Assembly (NCBI GenBank): GCA_030268105.1
Contig: BSDZ01000065.1
Coordinates: 1-64,000 of the forward strand
Source: Volvox africanus
Lineage: Eukaryota > Chlorophyta > Chlorophyceae > Chlamydomonadales > Volvocaceae
Reading direction: 5' to 3'
Length of the DNA stretch: 64,000 bases
Below, piece by piece: positions 62,983-64,000 of the stretch. How positions within the stretch are numbered: position 1 is the stretch's first letter; every line of letters starts with the position of its first letter. The translations under genes were made by a program, and so were the position numbers. The notes under the pieces are model-generated. The model had not been told where the DNA came from. It ran no database searches and saw nothing but the letters and a program-made list of their open reading frames with translations.

Positions 62983-64000
62983 TTAGTATGCTAGGCGTCC
63001 GGGTCCGCTGTGCCTTGCGAGGTACGGAAATTCCTTATCCGCAACAGTGACAATCGAATGCCAATAACAGTAATAGTAATAAAAATAAAAATAATAGTAA
63101 TAAAAATAATAATTATTATAAAAATAAATATATTTATATAAATAATATTAATGATAACAATAAACATAATTAACATAATTAACATAATAAACGTAATAAT
63201 AATAATTAACATAATTAACGTAATTAACGTAATATTAATATTTATAATAATCATAATAATTGTAATCATAATAATTATTATTTTAATTACTATTATTATT
63301 TTTTAAATAATCATGAGATTCATAAGAATCATATGAATCATAATGATAGGGCTCCGGTGTGCCCTCCCCATCTCCCTCCCCCGCCCTTTGTCGGCGATGA
63401 TGGTGGTGCTTTGGCGGCGTCGGTGGTGGCGTCGGTGGCGGACGGAGGGAGGGACGGAAAGAGGTTCCCATTCCCACCATCGCCACCGCTGCCACCACGG
63501 CCACATACACCACTACGGCTACCGCCGCAAACACCGCCACCAAGGCGACCGCTGTAAGTGTCCTGGGGTATGTACGGGCAGTGTTCATAATTGGATCTTA
63601 AACTGACATTCTGCGATTGGGCCTTCGTAGGCGGACACAACAGGGTCACTACACCCATGAAATCGAAACGGGTAAGATATGATACGGGATCGAGTTTCAA
63701 AGGTTACAAGTGTATGTCTTGATGCCTTGACTGACTGAGGGATTACCTTGCAGGGATGTTTCGCTCTAGAGTGGTGAATGACCCTTCCCCTTGGTTTTGG
63801 ATTTAGGATATTCTGCCACTGACATTTCCGATTGGGCCTTTGTAGGCAGCCACAATTCCAGGACGGGCTTAGTATGCTAGGCGTCCGGGTCCGCTGCGCC
63901 TTGCGAGGTACGGAAATTCCTTATCCGCAACAGTATCCTGGGGTATGTACGGGCAGTGTTCATAATTGGATCTTAAACTGACATTCTGCGATTGGGCCTT
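62983..64000 (+). repeat. Block 46: L + partial S at right edge
   Basis: Insert 63050-63556, code TGG. The S at 63869 has C at 63897 and an empty insertion point near 63931, and is cut inside core A. Copy of the start of block 39. Confidence 0.95.

Larger units (their letters stand above)
1..64000. repeat. Satellite array of 375-bp (S) and 886-bp (L) units
   Basis: All 64 kb is one direct tandem array with no foreign sequence. Unit starts (TTA anchor) in order: L216 S1102 L1477 S2363 S2738 L3113 S3999 S4374 S4749 L5124 S6009 L6384 S7269 L7644 S8530 S8904 S9279 L9654 S10539 L10914 S11799 L12174 S13060 L13435 S14321 L14696 S15582 S15957 L16332 S17218 S17593 L17968 S18854 L19229 S20115 L20490 S21376 S21751 L22126 S23012 L23387 S24273 L24648 S25534 S25909 S26284 L26659 S27545 L27920 S28806 L29181 S30067 L30442 S31328 L31703 S32589 S32964 L33339 S34225 L34600 S35486 L35861 S36747 L37122 S38008 L38383 S39278 S39653 L40028 S40914 L41289 S42175 L42550 S43436 L43811 S44697 L45072 S45958 L46333 S47228 S47603 L47978 S48864 L49239 S50125 L50500 S51386 S51761 L52136 S53022 L53397 S54283 S54658 L55033 L55919 S56814 S57189 L57564 S58450 L58825 S59711 L60086 S60972 S61347 L61722 S62608 L62983 S63869. 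Copies differ by only a few substitutions. Every complete unit has one TCTAGA (first at 112-117). Array ends lie outside the window. Confidence 0.98.
55760..64000 (+). repeat. Second copy of the 9586-bp-period duplication
   Basis: Partner of 46174-54414. The differences I noticed are private changes such as 60721-60722. The offset equals 7 L-S periods plus two S units plus 9 bp from one 895-bp L. It probably continues past the window. Confidence 0.85.

Noticed and set aside
1..64000. CRISPR array
   Set aside because: Units are 375 or 886 bp with no unique spacers and no cas genes.
1..64000. rDNA spacer, rRNA or tRNA genes, telomeric repeats
   Set aside because: No recognisable rRNA or tRNA sequence or telomere-type hexamers in any unit.
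46174..64000. Large duplications as pure assembly artefacts
   Set aside because: Cannot be excluded without reads. However, private differences between copies, differing offsets and strict unit register argue against simple duplication of contig sequence.

Overview
The whole 64 kb window is one uninterrupted, head-to-tail satellite array. I see no conventional gene, rRNA, tRNA, CRISPR array or complete autonomous transposon. Nothing is bacterial in style: there are no ribosome-binding sites, operons or long ORFs. The array length, the near-identity of copies and the mosaic variants suggest eukaryotic nuclear satellite DNA. I cannot name the clade. A short intron-like signal in every unit hints weakly at a fungus or protist.

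Two unit lengths share one backbone. The short unit (S) is 375 bp. The long unit (L) is 886 bp, which is the same backbone with a 511-bp net insertion always at the same point, flanked by AGTG on both sides (S has a single AGTA there). Units are counted here from the conserved TTA of 'gcttagtatgc', first at 216. On that frame there are 46 L units, 61 complete S units and one partial S at the right edge. These lengths sum exactly to the window once 3 L units of 895 bp, 4 L units of 885 bp and one S of 374 bp are allowed for. The usual order is L-S (1261 bp). L is followed by two S in 11 places, by three S in 3 places and by no S once (55033). That last case is the only L-L junction.

The 507-bp insert is bipartite. 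Its left part is about 92% A+T (TAA-like triplets and a 9-bp AATTAACRT step). Its right part is about 67% G+C (GGY/RCC-like triplets), with a canonical G-quadruplex motif on the minus strand at the boundary. The S backbone carries two diverged copies of a ~38-bp core, 215 and 160 bp apart, so it may descend from a ~187-bp dimer.

Haplotype code used below: three bases of the insert at offsets +121, +170 and +346 from its first base (positions 404, 453 and 629 in the first copy). Backbone 'half-B' types, read just before the next unit: alpha = tggttttggatttaGgatatTctgcc; beta = tggAtttgg..taCgatatActgccactCac; gamma = tggttttgg..taCgatatActgccactGac; delta = tggAtttgg..taCgatatTctgccTctgac; epsilon = tggattttgatttagg.

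Regional layout: 0-9 kb holds delta types. The 885-bp L units lie at 5.1-11.8 kb. Beta types occur only from 1.4 to 42.5 kb, gamma only right of 15.8 kb, and epsilon and the 895-bp L units only further right. Large blocks are duplicated at offsets of 4158, 4530, 4533, 5419, 7950 and 9586 bp, each a sum of whole units. This fits repeated unequal exchange plus local gene conversion.
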